A stretch of 9,230 nucleotides of DNA from contig UQQA01000097.1 in assembly GCA_900543105.1 (NCBI GenBank), positions 1-9,230 of the forward strand, in the 5' to 3' direction. Shown in pieces: positions 1 to 5,568 of the stretch (positions are counted from its first letter, which is position 1; each line of letters begins with the position of its first letter). Origin of the DNA: an uncultured Ruminococcus sp. Its GTDB lineage: Bacteria; Bacillota; Clostridia; Oscillospirales; Ruminococcaceae. A program made the translations under genes and the position numbers. The notes beneath the pieces are model-generated. The model was not told the origin of the DNA, made no database searches, and was given only the letters and a program-made list of their open reading frames with translations.

Positions 1-56
1 AATATATAGGATTTCGGCGCAAATTTTTTCCTGTATTTTATTGTTGTTTAGTATTA
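1..56 (-). repeat. MITE-like repeat, copy A (partial at window edge)
   Basis: Positions 1-56 match, in inverted orientation, positions 5460-5406 with only about three substitutions and one 1-base indel. Similarity stops at the GTATTA end (51-56) and the flanks then diverge, so the repeat has a defined boundary. Copy B, which is complete, is an imperfect palindrome, so this is probably half of the same element with the rest beyond position 1. It lies just past the terminator of the heat-shock operon. There is no coding potential. The strand given is arbitrary, chosen opposite to copy B. Confidence 0.75.
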
Positions 57-90
57 GATGCATATTTCTGCGGATTTTATCGCATAACAA

Positions 91-127
91 AACACCCCTG
101 TTTTTATCAGATAAAAACAGGGGTGTT
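91..127 (-). terminator. Intrinsic terminator of the hrcA-grpE-dnaK-dnaJ operon
   Basis: Arms 91-107 and 111-127 pair perfectly over 17 bp around a 3-base loop (108-110), with a GC-rich block of CCCC against GGGG. Read on the minus strand the stem runs into TTTTGTT, a U-tract that the plus strand lacks after its copy of the stem. This fits factor-independent termination of the minus-strand operon, about 94 bases after the dnaJ stop. Bacillota often carry prmA directly after dnaJ, whereas here the operon ends. Confidence 0.88.
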
Positions 128-220
128 CGTTTATGCACAGGACGGGAACACCGTCCCCAACGATTTGCGGTAATTTGCGGAGCAAAAATAATTCCGCATT
201 CCGAATTCCTAATTCCGAAT
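128..220 (-). other. dnaJ 3' untranslated region with short repeats
   Basis: This short region lies between the dnaJ stop and the terminator and has no gene. It holds a heptamer array (191-218, listed separately), a direct repeat of ATTTGCGG at 163-170 and 173-180, and a 6-bp hairpin GGACGG/CCGTCC (140-145 with 151-156, loop 146-150). The small hairpin has no U-tract and is not a terminator in its own right. Confidence 0.5.
191..218. repeat. Heptamer tandem repeat, four copies
   Basis: Four contiguous 7-base units on the plus strand: ATTCCGC, ATTCCGA, ATTCCTA, ATTCCGA. A fifth, decayed unit ATTTATT (219-225) contains the dnaJ stop codon. On the coding strand the unit reads TCGGAAT. The period is exact and only positions 6 and 7 vary. 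Function is unknown. Confidence 0.8.
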
Positions 221-1378
221 TTATTTAAACGCTTCCTTAATTCGGTCAAAGAAATTCTTGCGCTTGTTGTAGTTTGCGTCCGAAAGGGAGCTTTCAAACT
301 CTTTAAGCAGGTCTTTCTGCTTCTTGGTAAGGTTCTTCGGAACTTCGATATTGACGTGAACATACTGGTCGCCGCGGTCGGAGCGGTTTATCTTCTTCAC
401 GCCCTTGCCCTTGAAACGGAATGTTGCGCCGTTCTGCGTTCCCTCGGGGATAGTATATTTTACCTTGCCGTCGATAGTCGGAACGATGATCTCATCGCCG
501 AGAACTGCCTGCATATATGTGATAGGTACATCGGTATGGATATCGTAGCCGTCACGCTCGAATATCGGATCGGGACGAACATTTACAAGTACATGGAGAT
601 CGCCGTTCGGACCGCCGTTCACACCTGCGTTGCCCTGACCTCTTACCTGCATCGTCTGACCGTCATCGATACCTGCAACGATATTGACGGATATCTTTCT
701 CGAAACGTTCACTCTGCCGTTGCCGCGGCACTTGGGACAAGGATTGGTGATGACTTTGCCCTTGCCTCCGCACTTTGTACAAGGCTTCTGCGAGGATATC
801 ATGCCGAACGGAGTTCTCTGTGTGACCTTGACCTGACCTGTGCCGTGACAATCTGGGCAGGTTTCCGATGAAGAGCCTGCCGCTGCGCCCGTGCCATGAC
901 AGTCGGGGCAGGTTTCGAGACGGTTGATGTTGAGCTCAACCTCCTTGCCGTTGCAAGCGTCCATAAAGTTGATTGTAACTTCCGTTTCGATATCCTGACC
1001 TCTTCTCGGAGCGTTCGCGTTGGCTCTGGAGCTTGTGCCGAATCCGCCGCCGAAAAAGCTGTTGAAGATATCTCCGATATCGCCCATATCGCCCATTCCG
1101 CTGAATCCGCCGCTGAAACCGCCGCCGTAGCCGCCTCCGCCGTAAGACGGGTCAACGCCTGCATGACCGAACTGGTCATAGCGGGACTTTTTATCGGGAT
1201 CGGACAGCACTTCGTATGCCTCGTTTACCTCCTTGAACTTTTCCTCGGCTTCTTTATTGCCCGGGTTAAGATCAGGGTGGTATTTCTTCGCAAGCTGTCG
1301 GTATGCTTTCTTTATCTCGTCCTCCGAAGCGGTCTTGCTCACTCCGAGGACTTCATAGTAATCTCTTTTATCAGCCAT
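221..1378 (-). CDS. dnaJ: Chaperone DnaJ (Hsp40 co-chaperone of DnaK)
   Basis: DnaJ brings unfolded clients to DnaK and stimulates its ATPase in the cytoplasm. The 385-aa product has full type I (class A) architecture. The J domain (about 5-70) carries HPD at 34-36. A Gly/Phe-rich linker (about 71-115) holds a DIF-type motif near 103-105. The zinc-binding domain has four CxxCxGxG modules, with cysteine pairs at 157/160, 174/177, 200/203 and 214/217. A C-terminal substrate-binding and dimerisation region follows (about 225-385). I place the start at ATG 1378, which gives MADKRDYYEVLG and has AGGAGG five bases upstream. A longer frame opens at 1459, but that start is inside a palindromic element and its 27 extra residues are not DnaJ-like. 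It is the last gene of the operon, 216 bases after dnaK, an unusually long gap. Confidence 0.97.
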   Translation of the reverse strand: MADKRDYYEVLGVSKTASEDEIKKAYRQLAKKYHPDLNPGNKEAEEKFKEVNEAYEVLSDPDKKSRYDQFGHAGVDPSYGGGGYGGGFSGGFSGMGDMGDIGDIFNSFFGGGFGTSSRANANAPRRGQDIETEVTINFMDACNGKEVELNINRLETCPDCHGTGAAAGSSSETCPDCHGTGQVKVTQRTPFGMISSQKPCTKCGGKGKVITNPCPKCRGNGRVNVSRKISVNIVAGIDDGQTMQVRGQGNAGVNGGPNGDLHVLVNVRPDPIFERDGYDIHTDVPITYMQAVLGDEIIVPTIDGKVKYTIPEGTQNGATFRFKGKGVKKINRSDRGDQYVHVNIEVPKNLTKKQKDLLKEFESSLSDANYNKRKNFFDRIKEAFK

Positions 1379-1383
1379 AAAAG

Positions 1384-1389
1384 CCTCCT
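1384..1389 (-). promoter_or_regulatory. dnaJ ribosome binding site
   Basis: The minus strand reads AGGAGG, a full Shine-Dalgarno core, five bases before ATG 1378. It selects this start over the upstream in-frame ATG at 1459. It lies just outside the palindromic element, so dnaJ translation keeps its own signal despite the inserted sequence. Confidence 0.85.
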
Positions 1390-1400
1390 GCGGAGCTAAA

Positions 1401-1507
1401 GAAATTCTAATTAATACGTTTCTGCCGTTTTTCCAAATGTACTCAAAAAGGCGACTCATACATTTGGAAAAACGGCGAAACGAACGCTTCGCTTTAATTA
1501 GAAATTC
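1401..1507. repeat. Palindromic (MITE-like) element in the dnaK-dnaJ spacer
   Basis: An inverted repeat spans the middle of the spacer. The inner arms 1424-1441 and 1459-1476 are perfectly complementary over 18 bp around a 17-base loop. A second block (CGTTTC 1417-1422 with GAAACG 1477-1482) follows after a one-base bulge. The outer ends (CTAATTAA 1407-1414 with TTAATTAG 1494-1501) pair again, leaving an 11-base excess (1483-1493) on the right arm. In the operon mRNA this would fold into a long rod between the dnaK and dnaJ cistrons. It lacks a proper U-tract, so a terminator is unlikely. Origin as a non-autonomous mobile element or as an mRNA processing or stability element is inference. Confidence 0.8.
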
Positions 1508-1549
1508 TTAAACTGCCCCGTAATATTTTTGTCATTTAAAACGCCGCGA

Positions 1550-1568
1550 GGTCAGAATGAATCTGACC
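1550..1568 (-). other. Small stem-loop after the dnaK stop
   Basis: GGTCAGA (1550-1556) pairs with TCTGACC (1562-1568) around a 5-base loop, 26 bases after the dnaK stop. On the minus strand it is followed by TCGCGGCGTTTT rather than an immediate U-run, so it is at best a weak attenuator. It may protect the dnaK mRNA 3' end or lower read-through into dnaJ. This is inferred from position only. Confidence 0.4.
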
Positions 1569-1594
1569 CGTTGGCATTATTTTATTGATCTTGA

Positions 1595-3445
1595 TTATTC
1601 AACGTCCTTAAAGTCTGCGTCTACGAAACCGTTTCCGTCGCTGCCGTCATTGCCGCTGTTGTTGTCGGTGTTTCCACCGTCAGCAGCGCCCTGAGCAGCC
1701 TGTGCAGCTGCACCTGCAGCCTGGTAAACCTTAGTTGCGATCTCGGAGAATGCCTTCTGGAGTTCGTCGGACTTAGCCTTGATGTCGTCTGTGTTGTCAG
1801 TCTTGAGGGCTTCCTTAAGAGCGTCGATCTTAGGCTGAACTGCTGCCTTTTCGTCAGCGGAAACCTTGTCGCCGAAGTCTGTGAGAGCCTTTTCGCACTG
1901 GAATACGAGGTTTTCAGCGTTGTTCTTAGCATCAACAGCTTCCTTACGCTTCTTATCTTCCTCAGCGTACTTGGCAGCATCGTCAACAGCCTTCTGAATA
2001 TCTTCCTTGGACATCTTTGTGGAAGATGTGATGGAGATGTGCTGTTCCTTGCCTGTGCCGAGATCCTTAGCGGAAACATTTACGATACCGTTTGCATCGA
2101 TATCGAAAGTAACTTCGATCTGAGGGATTCCACGCGGAGCAGGAGCGATACCGTCAAGACGGAACATACCGAGCTGCTTGTTATCCTTAGCGAATTCACG
2201 TTCGCCCTGGAGAACGTTGATATCAACAGCTGTCTGGTTATCAGCGAATGTGGAGAATACCTGCGACTTCTTTGTAGGGATCGTGGTGTTTCTCTCGATC
2301 ATCTTTGTGCAAACGCCGCCTGCGGTCTCGATACCGAGTGAAAGCGGAGCAACATCGAGAAGAAGGAGTCCGGTTACATCACCGCCGAGAACGCCGCCCT
2401 GGAGTGCAGCACCGAGTGCAACACATTCATCAGGATTGATTCCCTTGAACGGGTCTTTGCCGATGAAGTTCTTAACAGCTTCCTGAACAGCAGGGATTCT
2501 TGAAGAACCGCCGACCATAAGGACCTTGTTGAGTTCGGAAGGCTTAAGTCCGCTGTCGGAGAGAGCCTGCTTTACAGGACCCATTGTGGACTGAACGAGG
2601 TCGGAAGTAAGCTCGTTGAACTTAGCCTGTGTGAGTGTCATTTCAAGGTGCTTAGGACCTGTTGCATCAGCTGTGATATATGGGAGGTTGATAGTAGATG
2701 TAGGTGTGGAAGAAAGCTCGATCTTAGCCTTTTCAGCAGCTTCCTTTAATCTCTGCATAGCCATCTTGTCGCCTGTAAGGTCGATGCCCTGCTCAGCCTT
2801 GAAGTTCTCAACCATCCAGTTGATTATTCTCTGGTCGAAGTCATCACCGCCAAGACGGTTGTTGCCGGCTGTTGCAAGAACCTGCTGAACGCCGTCGCCC
2901 ATTTCAATGATAGATACATCGAATGTACCGCCGCCGAGGTCGTAAACCATGATCTTCTGGTCGTCTTCCTTATCGATACCGTAGGAAAGAGCTGCTGCGG
3001 TAGGTTCGTTGATGATTCTTCTTACGTTAAGTCCTGCGATCTGACCTGCGTCCTTTGTAGCCTGACGCTGTGCATCTGTGAAGTATGCAGGAACTGTGAT
3101 AACTGCTTCCGTAACGGGTTCGCCGATATAAGCCTCGGCATCAGCCTTAAGCTTCTGGAGTATCATAGCGGAGATCTGCTGAGGAGTGAATTCCTTGTCG
3201 TCGATCTTTACCTTATATTCGGAACCCATGTGACGCTTGATAGAAGAAACTGTTCTGTCAGCGTTTGTAACAGCCTGACGCTTTGCTACCTGACCAACAA
3301 GACGTTCACCTGTCTTTGTGAAACCTACAACGGAAGGAGTTGTTCTTGCACCCTCTGTGTTAGGGATAACTACGGCGTTGCCGCCTTCCATAACTGCTAC
3401 GCAGGAGTTTGTTGTACCTAAGTCAATACCAATGATCTTTGACAT
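1595..3445 (-). CDS. dnaK: Chaperone DnaK (Hsp70)
   Basis: An ATP-dependent cytoplasmic chaperone that binds exposed hydrophobic segments, cycling with DnaJ (ATPase stimulation) and GrpE (nucleotide exchange). The 616-aa product is full length. The nucleotide-binding domain (about 1-355) shows phosphate loop 1 IGIDLGTTNS (5-14), signature VYDLGGGTFDVS (167-178) and signature VLMVGGSSRIP (308-318). The conserved LLLLD interdomain linker is at about 360-364, followed by the beta-sandwich, helical lid and a Gly/Asn/Asp-rich disordered tail ending in an acidic DADFKDVE. The roughly 24-residue NBD insertion of Gram-negative DnaKs is absent (around 70-90), supporting Bacillota. The start ATG has AAAGGAAG a few bases upstream. 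It is third in the operon, 47 bases after grpE. Arginine codons that I sampled are mostly AGA, as expected of a highly expressed gene here. Confidence 0.98.
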   Translation of the reverse strand: MSKIIGIDLGTTNSCVAVMEGGNAVVIPNTEGARTTPSVVGFTKTGERLVGQVAKRQAVTNADRTVSSIKRHMGSEYKVKIDDKEFTPQQISAMILQKLKADAEAYIGEPVTEAVITVPAYFTDAQRQATKDAGQIAGLNVRRIINEPTAAALSYGIDKEDDQKIMVYDLGGGTFDVSIIEMGDGVQQVLATAGNNRLGGDDFDQRIINWMVENFKAEQGIDLTGDKMAMQRLKEAAEKAKIELSSTPTSTINLPYITADATGPKHLEMTLTQAKFNELTSDLVQSTMGPVKQALSDSGLKPSELNKVLMVGGSSRIPAVQEAVKNFIGKDPFKGINPDECVALGAALQGGVLGGDVTGLLLLDVAPLSLGIETAGGVCTKMIERNTTIPTKKSQVFSTFADNQTAVDINVLQGEREFAKDNKQLGMFRLDGIAPAPRGIPQIEVTFDIDANGIVNVSAKDLGTGKEQHISITSSTKMSKEDIQKAVDDAAKYAEEDKKRKEAVDAKNNAENLVFQCEKALTDFGDKVSADEKAAVQPKIDALKEALKTDNTDDIKAKSDELQKAFSEIATKVYQAAGAAAQAAQGAADGGNTDNNSGNDGSDGNGFVDADFKDVE

Positions 3446-3492
3446 ATAAATCTTCCTTTCTTATATAACCAAGTTGTTTCTGAAAATTTCTT

Positions 3493-4053
3493 TTACGGAT
3501 TTGCGACAACGACCATCGCACATCTGATGACCTTGTCGCCGAGCTTATAGCCCTTCTGGAAAACCTGACAAACTGTATTTTCGCCGAAGTTTTCGTCCTC
3601 GACCTGATTTACCGCATGGTGGATATTCGGGTCGAACGGTTCGCCGAGCGCCTTGATCTCGGTAACGCCGAGCTTGTCAAGTATGCCCATGTACTGCCTG
3701 AATATCATCTCAACGCCCTTTTTGTAGTTCTCATCGGAACACTCAGCGTCCATCGCACGTTCAAAGTTATCGATGACGGAAAGAATTTCGGTGATGACCT
3801 TTGCCTGTGCGTCTGCAACGGCGTTAAGACGGTCATTTACGGAGCGCTTGCGGAAGTTGTCATATTCGGCAGCCACCCTGAGGTACTTGTCTTTTTCATC
3901 TCCGAGCTGTTTTTCAAGCTCTTCGATGCGTTTCTGCTCCGCTGAGCTCTCTTCGGCAGGAGCTTCTTCGGTCTTTTCAGTCTGTGTATTTTCTTCGGAA
4001 GCTTCTTCCGCCTGCTCTTTTTCAAGCTCTTCGTTATTATTATTTGTATCCAT
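3493..4053 (-). CDS. grpE: GrpE, nucleotide exchange factor of DnaK
   Basis: GrpE dimers release ADP from DnaK and so reset the chaperone cycle. In the 186-aa product, residues 1-40 are acidic and Gln/Asn-rich, probably disordered. Residues about 38-80 form a heptad-rich dimerising coiled coil. A helical part follows (about 80-130). The C-terminal beta domain carries the family signature FDPNIHHAVNQ (140-150) and QKGYKLGDKVIRCAMV (166-181). Length is normal. The start codon ATG 4053 lies 11 bases from AAGGAG (4065-4070), slightly long spacing, but no other in-frame start is better placed. It begins 20 bases after the hrcA stop, so the Shine-Dalgarno sits almost at the end of hrcA. Co-transcription with hrcA and dnaK is very likely. 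Confidence 0.96.
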   Translation of the reverse strand: MDTNNNNEELEKEQAEEASEENTQTEKTEEAPAEESSAEQKRIEELEKQLGDEKDKYLRVAAEYDNFRKRSVNDRLNAVADAQAKVITEILSVIDNFERAMDAECSDENYKKGVEMIFRQYMGILDKLGVTEIKALGEPFDPNIHHAVNQVEDENFGENTVCQVFQKGYKLGDKVIRCAMVVVANP

Positions 4054-4073
4054 TTGGGGCAGGACTCCTTTCT

Positions 4074-5141
4074 TTATCGGGACTTGCTTTCGGTATCGGG
4101 AAGAGACTTTTCTTCCGCTTTTACCTCTGCGGGAGGTTCATCATCGGATATCATTTCCGTTATTCTCTCGGAAAGATACTCAACATAAGGGATTATCTTT
4201 GCGTAGTTAATGCGCATCGGACCTATTACGCCGAGCGAACCTGCCGTTTTGCCGCCCTTCTTTATCTTTGAAACGATCATACTGGAGTTTTCGATAACGA
4301 AACCTCCGTCCTCTCCGAACATGACCTGCAAGTCGCCGAAGCTGTCGTCAAGCATTTTCACAACTTCGTTTTTATGCTCGAAGAAATGAGCTATCTGATT
4401 GTTGTCAATGTCCGTTCTTGCCAGCAGATTTTTTTCGCCCGAAACAACGACTTCGTTATCTCTGAAACAATCCGCCAGCTCGCTCACACCCTTTAAAAGC
4501 GGTGTAAGTGTTACCATATAAGTTCCCATTGCCGCTGCAAGTTCTTTCAGTGTTTCGTCCGAAAGTTCGTCAATGGTAACGCCCTCAAGATTTTCCGCCA
4601 TAAAGCTTGAGAAGAAGTCAAGCTGTTCATTCGTGAGATCGAATTCCAGTCGGCAGACCTTGTTTTTGATATCTCCCGATGAGGTTATCATCAGCAGGAC
4701 GTACATTCTTCGTCCCGTCGGTATGACCTCGACCTTTGTTATAACAGAAAACTTCGGTGCGACATTTTTTGCAACAGCGGCACAGTTTGTAAGCTGTGCA
4801 AGTGCGGTAGAGGCTTTTTCGATAAGCGCATCAGCCGTCGGGATCTCAACATCGAGGATATTGTCAAGCATTTTTTTATCCTCGTCCGAGAGGCTCTGCT
4901 CGGGCATAAGCTGCTCAATATAAAGTCTGTAGCCTTTGTAAGTCGGGATACGGCCTGCGGAGGTGTGCGGCTGTTCAAGGTAGCCAAGCTCCTCCAGAAG
5001 CGCCATATCGTTTCTGATCGTTGCGGGTGAAACTTTTATATCGGGCATTGAAGCGATCGTCTTTGAGCTGACGGGTTCGCCCGTTGTAATATATTCATCA
5101 ACAACGGCGGCGAGAATTTTTCGCCTGCGTTCGTCCTGCAA
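4074..5141 (-). CDS. hrcA: Heat-inducible transcription repressor HrcA
   Basis: HrcA binds CIRCE operators and represses the class I heat-shock genes. In other bacteria GroEL is known to keep HrcA active, which links repression to chaperone supply. The product is 355 aa from TTG 5141 (358 from the GTG at 5150). The N-terminal winged helix holds the hallmark SPATIRNDMALLEELGYLEQ followed by PHTSAGRIPT (about 38-67). The rest is the dimerisation/GAF-like region (about 100-345), followed by a Glu/Lys-rich tail. I prefer TTG 5141 because AGGAG (5150-5154) sits eight bases upstream, whereas the GTG at 5150 overlaps that same Shine-Dalgarno and could not use it. It is the first gene of the operon, under a promoter overlapped by a perfect CIRCE, so it is autoregulated. 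Confidence 0.95.
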   Translation of the reverse strand: MQDERRRKILAAVVDEYITTGEPVSSKTIASMPDIKVSPATIRNDMALLEELGYLEQPHTSAGRIPTYKGYRLYIEQLMPEQSLSDEDKKMLDNILDVEIPTADALIEKASTALAQLTNCAAVAKNVAPKFSVITKVEVIPTGRRMYVLLMITSSGDIKNKVCRLEFDLTNEQLDFFSSFMAENLEGVTIDELSDETLKELAAAMGTYMVTLTPLLKGVSELADCFRDNEVVVSGEKNLLARTDIDNNQIAHFFEHKNEVVKMLDDSFGDLQVMFGEDGGFVIENSSMIVSKIKKGGKTAGSLGVIGPMRINYAKIIPYVEYLSERITEMISDDEPPAEVKAEEKSLPDTESKSR

Positions 5142-5149
5142 AACGTTCA

Positions 5150-5154
5150 CTCCT
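5150..5154 (-). promoter_or_regulatory. hrcA ribosome binding site deciding a TTG start
   Basis: The minus strand reads AGGAG at 5154-5150, eight bases before TTG 5141-5139. The competing GTG (5150-5148) begins on the last G of this same motif, so it would have no usable Shine-Dalgarno. Confidence 0.7.
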
Positions 5155-5163
5155 TTTCTATCT

Positions 5164-5183
5164 TTAGCACTTGTATCAGTACT
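5164..5183 (-). promoter_or_regulatory. Solitary HrcA half-sites in the hrcA leader
   Basis: The plus strand carries TTAGCACT at 5164-5171, the left half of CIRCE, without a matching right half. A near match AGTACT follows at 5178-5183, and the true CIRCE left half has AGCACT at 5189-5194. The three hexamers start 12 and 11 bases apart, close to one helical turn each. They could be auxiliary HrcA contacts or remnants of a second CIRCE. Binding is inferred. Confidence 0.4.
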
Positions 5184-5186
5184 CTG

Positions 5187-5213
5187 TTAGCACTCTTTAT
5201 CCCTGAGTGCTAA
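5187..5213 (-). promoter_or_regulatory. CIRCE operator (HrcA binding site)
   Basis: TTAGCACTC (5187-5195), a 9-base spacer (5196-5204) and GAGTGCTAA (5205-5213) make a perfect inverted repeat identical to the CIRCE consensus. It starts five bases after the -10 box, so bound HrcA would cover the transcription start (about 5211) and block initiation. It is also transcribed into the leader, where a CIRCE stem can affect mRNA stability in other bacteria. Confidence 0.98.
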
Positions 5214-5217
5214 TTAT

Positions 5218-5245
5218 ATTATACACCACCCGACCGATTTGTCAA
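5218..5245 (-). promoter_or_regulatory. Sigma-A promoter of the hrcA operon
   Basis: On the minus strand, a perfect -35 TTGACA (5245-5240) and a perfect -10 TATAAT (5223-5218) are separated by 16 bases. Expected initiation is near 5211, at the edge of CIRCE. A consensus vegetative promoter paired with a strong operator matches class I heat-shock control: strong by default and repressed by HrcA. Confidence 0.93.
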
Positions 5246-5403
5246 GGGGTTTTTGGAATTTTCTTTTATTTTTCACAATTCTCTCAAAAAATAACCCTAC
5301 GCTCGGACAGATCAATAAGAAAATTTGCTCTTTTCCGCCCTCTCCCCAATTAATTGCACTGACACTTCCAAAAATACTGAAAATCATACTGCCTTGTTTC
5401 CAA
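5246..5403. other. AT-rich spacer with nothing recognised
   Basis: This is part of the 400-base gene-free interval between rqcH and hrcA. The parts on either side are explained by the terminator, the MITE-like repeat, the promoter and CIRCE. I see no convincing ORF, RNA structure or second promoter here, only a short direct repeat of ATACTG and a self-complementary CAATTAATTG. Confidence 0.5.
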
Positions 5404-5511
5404 TATAATACTAAACACCAATAAAATACAGGAAAAATCTGCGTCGAAATCCTATATATTCGAGATTGTCGGCTTGATTTTTTTCGAATTTTAAATGGTG
5501 TTTGGTATAAA
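5404..5511 (+). repeat. MITE-like palindromic repeat, copy B (complete)
   Basis: The terminal stretches TACTAAACACCA (5409-5420) and TGGTGTTTGGTA (5496-5507) are inverted repeats with one mismatch, and the similarity continues imperfectly inward for about 40 bases on each side. The left half is nearly identical to positions 1-56 in the opposite orientation. No ORF fits inside. Size, terminal inverted repeats and multiplicity are what a miniature inverted-repeat transposable element would show. No target duplication is clear, and the partner transposase is unknown. Confidence 0.7.
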
Positions 5512-5512
5512 A

Positions 5513-5563
5513 GCAAATCCGACCGTCCGATCATACATTTGAGTATGACCAAACGATCGGATC
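5513..5563 (-). terminator. Intrinsic terminator of rqcH
   Basis: Arms 5543-5563 and 5516-5536 form a 21-bp stem with a 6-base loop, beginning five bases after the rqcH stop. In minus-strand RNA every non-Watson-Crick position (five of them) is a G-U wobble, while in plus-strand RNA the same positions would be A-C mismatches. The stem therefore works only in the rqcH transcript. It is followed by an interrupted U-rich tail, TTGCTTTTAT. Confidence 0.78.
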
Positions 5564-5568
5564 TTATA

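Noticed and set aside
41..871. 276-aa plus-strand ORF
   Set aside because: It runs antisense through the terminator and dnaJ and has no recognisable domains. It is a shadow of a strongly supported gene.
1379..1459. 27-residue N-terminal extension of DnaJ from ATG 1459
   Set aside because: The extra start lies in the palindromic element, the added residues are not DnaJ-like, and AGGAGG is correctly spaced for ATG 1378.
1457..1466. CATACATTTG shared with 5532-5541
   Set aside because: A 10-base match without flanking similarity. The two hairpins are otherwise different, so it is probably chance.
5214..5552. 112-aa minus-strand ORF upstream of hrcA
   Set aside because: It overlaps the hrcA promoter, the MITE-like repeat and the rqcH terminator, and the protein has no recognisable family features.
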